The position numbers and the translations under genes were made by a program. From the NCBI GenBank assembly GCA_003554945.1, contig PWHN01000060.1:1-25233 (forward strand): a DNA stretch of 25,233 nucleotides, in the 5' to 3' direction. Shown in pieces: positions 22,152 through 25,233 of the stretch. Each line of letters begins with the position of its first letter. Within the stretch, counting starts at the first letter, position 1. The notes under the pieces were generated by a model, which worked only from the letters and a program-made list of their open reading frames with translations, was not told where the DNA came from and did not search any database. Source of the stretch: a bacterium (GTDB taxonomy: Bacteria > T1Sed10-126).

Positions 22152-22622
22152 TCAGGCGACTTCTTCCAGCACATTACCTCGCAGGTCAAGATCGTTATTG
22201 CCACTAACATTTTCCAGGTCCTGAAACCCGTTGGATGTATATATTTGGCGAGCATCCCCGGCGCCGTTTACCTGCAATAAAGAATAATTAAATTCACCGG
22301 CGCCATTTTCAGGGCGAGAAATAACTATCGCCGTCATCCCACTTTCTCCGCCACCGTTTTCCAATGCATCTGCAGTTGTTCCACCCATCACACGGACCGA
22401 AAGAACTTCGCGCCCTTCCAGCGACTGAATACGGCTCTGCTCGGCGAAAATTTGTCTCTCCAGATCAGTTGGTTCAAAGCCACCGCCGCGGTCTCCGCCA
22501 CCCGTAGATTCGACCGCCTCAACCTGACGCACCGGACCTTCACTGGGAAGAGCAAGGGCTTCGGAAATGCTAGAAAAAACAGGTGGCGCCTGTCCTAAAG
22601 ATGATATACTGTTTATGTTCAT
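22152..22622 (-). CDS. Unknown Gly-rich protein
   Basis: I do not recognise this 156-residue protein. It begins MNINSISSLGQAPPVF, continues through a low-complexity Ser/Glu/Pro part, then GGGDRGGGF and a helical EPTDLERQIFAEQSRIQSLEG. After a Gly-rich linker (ALENGGGESG) comes a beta-prone half with TAIVISRPENGAGEFNYSLL. No clear signal peptide, membrane helix or catalytic motif is seen. The N-terminal MNINSISS style occurs in some flagellar or secreted accessory proteins, but that is weak. Start is ATG 22622 with GGAGG about 9 nt upstream; the reading frame extends to 22643 without support. Its SD lies in one arm of the inverted repeat at 22627-22662. Confidence 0.65.
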   Translation of the reverse strand: MNINSISSLGQAPPVFSSISEALALPSEGPVRQVEAVESTGGGDRGGGFEPTDLERQIFAEQSRIQSLEGREVLSVRVMGGTTADALENGGGESGMTAIVISRPENGAGEFNYSLLQVNGAGDARQIYTSNGFQDLENVSGNNDLDLRGNVLEEVA

Positions 22623-22626
22623 AATT

Positions 22627-22662
22627 GTTTCCTCCACTATCATATATCGACCCGGAGGAAAC
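22627..22662 (-). promoter_or_regulatory. Inverted repeat containing the SD of the 22152-22622 gene
   Basis: GTTTCCTCC (22627-22635) and GGAGGAAAC (22654-22662) are perfect 9-bp complements separated by 18 nt. In a minus-strand transcript that starts upstream, the first arm would pair with the GGAGG that serves the ATG at 22622 and could mask it. The 18 nt spacer is AT-rich and contains TATGAT on the minus strand. Confidence 0.45.
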
Positions 22663-22713
22663 GAAAGTTCAATCCTAAATTTTAGCCTGAAAAATTTCTG
22701 GAGGTGTGCTGCA

Positions 22714-23328
22714 TTGTACGTAGTTGCTTTCGTAGTATTTATACTGGCTGTTTTCGCTCTCTATTTGACTTTGAGAAGCGAACAGAAACAATACGATGAA
22801 ATAGAGAATGTAATGGAAGGCAAACAGGCGGCGGAGGACGCCGAAGGAAGAGGCTTGCTCTGGAACGGAAATGTCGACGGATATGAAGTGCAGATCAGAC
22901 GGGGAATGCGACTGCGTGACTCGCACCGGTTGATAACCATTCTGGTCGGACTTACAGCTCCCTACCACCTCAGAATTGATCCCAATAACCCGCTGCGTCA
23001 AATTTCAAGGGCGATGGGCGAAATACTCACAGAAAGCAGTAAAATGAAACAGGAAGGTTCTTTGAAGCATCTTCTGGTCTACTGTGATCAACCGGATATG
23101 GCGTTAGACCTCGTAGGACGGCTCAATAATCAAGAGGCAGTCGAGACCCTGAGACAGTTTCACCACGTAGAAATTAATCCGCTCCACCTGAGTGCCTGGT
23201 TTTATCAGCCGGATATCAGTCTTGAAGAGATAAAGGATAGAACCGATGAACTGGTTGAGTTGCTGGAGAAAACAGACGCCGACGCTCTGCTGGAAGAAAA
23301 TGAAATACAACTACCGGAGCGCCGTTAA
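22714..23328 (+). CDS. Unknown protein with N-terminal membrane anchor
   Basis: A 204-residue protein that I do not recognise. The first 20 residues (YVVAFVVFILAVFALYLTL) form one membrane helix, followed by a coiled, charged segment and a soluble domain with LLWNGNVDGYEVQIRRGMR, YHLRIDPNNPL, LLVYCDQPDMALDLV and a C-terminal acidic helix. The start is TTG 22714 with GGAGGTG 7 nt upstream; the frame is open back to 22567 but that part overlaps the divergent gene's coding region. The topology suggests a cytoplasmic domain tethered to the membrane. It is convergent with mutL (1 bp between stops) and divergent from the Gly-rich protein. It has no catalytic signature I can name. Confidence 0.75.
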   Translation: MYVVAFVVFILAVFALYLTLRSEQKQYDEIENVMEGKQAAEDAEGRGLLWNGNVDGYEVQIRRGMRLRDSHRLITILVGLTAPYHLRIDPNNPLRQISRAMGEILTESSKMKQEGSLKHLLVYCDQPDMALDLVGRLNNQEAVETLRQFHHVEINPLHLSAWFYQPDISLEEIKDRTDELVELLEKTDADALLEENEIQLPERR

Positions 23329-23329
23329 C

Positions 23330-25105
23330 TCACCGGGGATCCAAATCCGATAGAGGCCGCCCCACCCATCTGGCCATTTCCTCGTTTTTCACCTCATAAT
23401 AGAGGGGACGTCCATGAGGACATAGCTTTGGAAAATCCAGCCCGTTCAAGCCGGCGACCAGCTCCTCCTGCTCGCGAGGTAATAGACGCTCGCCTCTTTT
23501 AACAGCATTTCGGCAGGCCATAATAGCCAGCATCTCTTTTTCAGGCCTGCTTACATCACCCTGGCGAACTGTTTCAATAAACTCTTCAATTATAGAGAAG
23601 ACCGCCTTCCGATCATCGCTGCGCCGACCGAGAAATCCCGGTACCGCCTGGACAATCATTGAACCACCGCCAAAAGAATCTATCTCCAATCCTAATTTTG
23701 CCAGTTCATCGCGGTTGTTTTCCAGTATTTCCCGGTCAACCCGGCTCACTTCCAACCGTATCGGTACGGATAAATATTGGGCCGAGTCTTCTCCGGCCGC
23801 TCGCTCCAGATACTGCTCATACAAAACACGTTCGTGAGCGTTATGCTGATCCAGAAACAAGAGTCCACTATCTTTTTCAACCAGCAAAAACAGGTTGCGA
23901 AACTGTCCTATTACTCGCGCCTGCTTCTCTTTTTTTTCCTCTTCCTTTTGAAATAGCCCCCCCTGGGTTGGCTGAGCGCTGAAAGAATCGTCGGGATCTC
24001 CCTTTTCTTCATTTTGTTCGAAGTATCCGCCAGACAGACTGCCTCCCACGCTTACGGTCCCCTCAACATTAGTACTGGCTTCATCCTGATAGTGACTTTT
24101 TAGCGCTTCGGTTACTGTCTGATATAAAAATTTAAAGACAGTCCTGCTGTCGTTAAATCTCACCTCTTCTTTTCGCGGGTGGACGTTAACGTCCAATTCG
24201 ATTCGAGGCAGATTTAAAAACAGGACTACAACCGGATGCTGATTGGTAAGCACCAGATCTTTGTAGGCCTGTAAAATAGCACGATACAAAACTGGTTCAC
24301 GAACAGGCCGCGAATTAACAAACAAAAACTGATGGCGGCGGGAGTGATGAACCGCCTCGCCGTCTGAAATTAACCCGGTTAAAGCGAATCGTCCCTTCCC
24401 CTTCCAATCCGGCTCAATAGAGTTTGTCTCTATCAGGTGACCGGCCGTCTCCTCGCCGAGCGTTGCAATAACTCTTTCCCGCAGCTCACCGGGCGGGACG
24501 TTGAGCAGTTCACGGCCCTCCTGACTCAAAATAAAGTGGACATCCGGATGGGCCAGTATCTTCTTCTGTATCTCTTTAAGGATATGTTTCTTTTCCGTAG
24601 TGGTCGTCGCCAGAAATTTTTTGCGCGCCGGAACGTTTTCGAATAAATTTTCCACAGTCACGGTGGTCCCCTGACTGCGGGCGGCAGGTTTTACCTGCGG
24701 TTCTTCCCCGGCTTCTTTTACCAATATTGCCGCCTCGGATGAACCGGCTCGACAACTCAGTATCTCTATTCGCGCCACAGAGGCGATACTGGCCAGGGCC
24801 TCGCCTCTAAACCCCAGCGTCTGAACGCTCTCGAGATCGGCAGCCGAGGAAATTTTGCTGGTCGTATGTTTTTTTACTGCCAGGCTTAAATCTTCAACCG
24901 CAATCCCCTGCCCGTCGTCACTCACCTTAATTTTTCGAACCCCGCCACTGATAAAATCAACTTCAATTTTGCTGGCTCCGGCATCCAGTGAATTTTCAAC
25001 CAGCTCTTTAACTACAGAGGCCGGGCGTTCAACCACCTCACCGGCAGCGATCTGATTGGCCACTTCAGAAGTTAGTTCTTGTATCTTGTCAGACAGTTCA
25101 ATCAC
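23330..25105 (-). CDS. mutL: DNA mismatch repair protein MutL
   Basis: GHKL ATPase and latent nicking endonuclease of mismatch repair, acting with MutS. The 591-residue protein has the N-terminal ATPase with ANQIAAGEVVERPASVVKEL, ENSLDAGA, DDGQGI (63-68) and GFRGEAL (98-104), then an acidic/Gln-rich linker (about 340-395) and the C-terminal dimer/endonuclease domain. Endonuclease motifs are present: DQHNAHERVLYE (419-430; the usual DQHA(x)2E(x)4E has Ala where Asn422 is), ACR (530-532) and CPHGRP (562-567). So a methyl-independent, self-nicking MutL is expected. The only canonical upstream start, GTG 25105, lies inside the SD itself; CTG 25096, 8 nt after GGAGG, would give MSDKIQELTS, the normal MutL N-terminus. 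No mutS is in the window. Confidence 0.96.
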   Translation of the reverse strand: MIELSDKIQELTSEVANQIAAGEVVERPASVVKELVENSLDAGASKIEVDFISGGVRKIKVSDDGQGIAVEDLSLAVKKHTTSKISSAADLESVQTLGFRGEALASIASVARIEILSCRAGSSEAAILVKEAGEEPQVKPAARSQGTTVTVENLFENVPARKKFLATTTTEKKHILKEIQKKILAHPDVHFILSQEGRELLNVPPGELRERVIATLGEETAGHLIETNSIEPDWKGKGRFALTGLISDGEAVHHSRRHQFLFVNSRPVREPVLYRAILQAYKDLVLTNQHPVVVLFLNLPRIELDVNVHPRKEEVRFNDSRTVFKFLYQTVTEALKSHYQDEASTNVEGTVSVGGSLSGGYFEQNEEKGDPDDSFSAQPTQGGLFQKEEEKKEKQARVIGQFRNLFLLVEKDSGLLFLDQHNAHERVLYEQYLERAAGEDSAQYLSVPIRLEVSRVDREILENNRDELAKLGLEIDSFGGGSMIVQAVPGFLGRRSDDRKAVFSIIEEFIETVRQGDVSRPEKEMLAIMACRNAVKRGERLLPREQEELVAGLNGLDFPKLCPHGRPLYYEVKNEEMARWVGRPLSDLDPR

Positions 25106-25121
25106 CTCCTTTCTTTAGCCT

Positions 25122-25158
25122 GAACTATTCACGACAGCTTAACTGTCGTAAATAGTTC
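25122..25158. repeat. 16-bp inverted repeat in the mutL leader
   Basis: GAACTATTCACGACAG (25122-25137), loop CTTAA and CTGTCGTAAATAGTTC (25143-25158) pair with a single mismatch (C25130 against A25150). It lies 17 bp upstream of the mutL GTG, just before its SD. It may be a terminator for a gene beyond the right edge or a leader hairpin; no U tract follows the stem on the minus strand. A TATAAT on the minus strand (25208-25203) could start mutL transcription upstream of it. Confidence 0.75.
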
Positions 25159-25233
25159 ATCCACAGGACAGCCGTTTATCGTCTCCAAAAAAGGATTAAG
25201 CAATTATATTCCAGTCTGGCTATTTCTACATAA

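Overview
The window looks like chromosomal DNA from a salt-adapted, outer-membrane-bearing (diderm) bacterium. The Bacillota side of the tree, near Halanaerobiales, is my best guess, but this is an inference from gene content. Three things point there. Two ADP-heptose genes (gmhB-like and hldD) imply LPS-type heptose. Many proteins are rich in Asp/Glu, including a nearly pure acidic run in the leucyl aminopeptidase. Shine-Dalgarno sequences are strong (AGGAGG type) and TTG/GTG starts are common. I see no phage, insertion sequence, CRISPR array or rRNA.

Layout, left to right. 1-4955 (minus): a tightly packed operon read right to left, def-fmt-cvpA-TPR gene-metK-hisS (hisS runs off the left edge), covering protein-start processing, SAM synthesis and His-tRNA charging. 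5127-6358 (minus): DUF4254 gene and a gmhB-like phosphatase, overlapping by 4 bp. They are divergent from 6513-10809 (plus): hldD and mfd. 11074-11146: tRNA-Asn(GTT), convergent with xdhC. 12279-12899: MBL-fold hydrolase, whose leader holds four consecutive hairpins. 13114-14313 (minus): WecE/RffA-type sugar aminotransferase. 14556-17422 (plus): gamma-glutamylcyclotransferase-like gene, an overlapping gene for an unknown tail-anchored protein, and leucyl aminopeptidase. 17429-20154 (minus): two related amidohydrolases, a 5'-methylthioadenosine/SAH-deaminase-like enzyme and an 8-oxoguanine-deaminase-like enzyme. 20445-21650 (minus): diguanylate cyclase with a degenerate receiver and a C-terminal glycogen-binding-like beta domain. 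21974-22147: 57-residue DNA-binding protein. 22152-22622 and 22714-23328: two divergent genes of unknown function. 23330-25105: mutL.

Functional links: gmhB and hldD are successive parts of nucleotide-activated heptose synthesis, and the DUF4254 gene and sugar aminotransferase fit cell-surface polysaccharide. MetK makes SAM, and the mtaD-like deaminase acts on nucleosides left after SAM use. The 8-oxoguanine deaminase and XdhC suggest purine salvage or catabolism, although no molybdenum hydroxylase is in the window. Mfd and MutL are DNA-repair proteins.

The most notable non-coding feature is a family of G/C-rich palindromes occupying most intergenic gaps longer than about 150 bp. Outer arms differ between copies yet stay complementary within a copy. 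The most unusual protein is the pseudo-receiver/GGDEF/E-set fusion. All coordinates and motif positions were read by eye, and no database or folding program was run.
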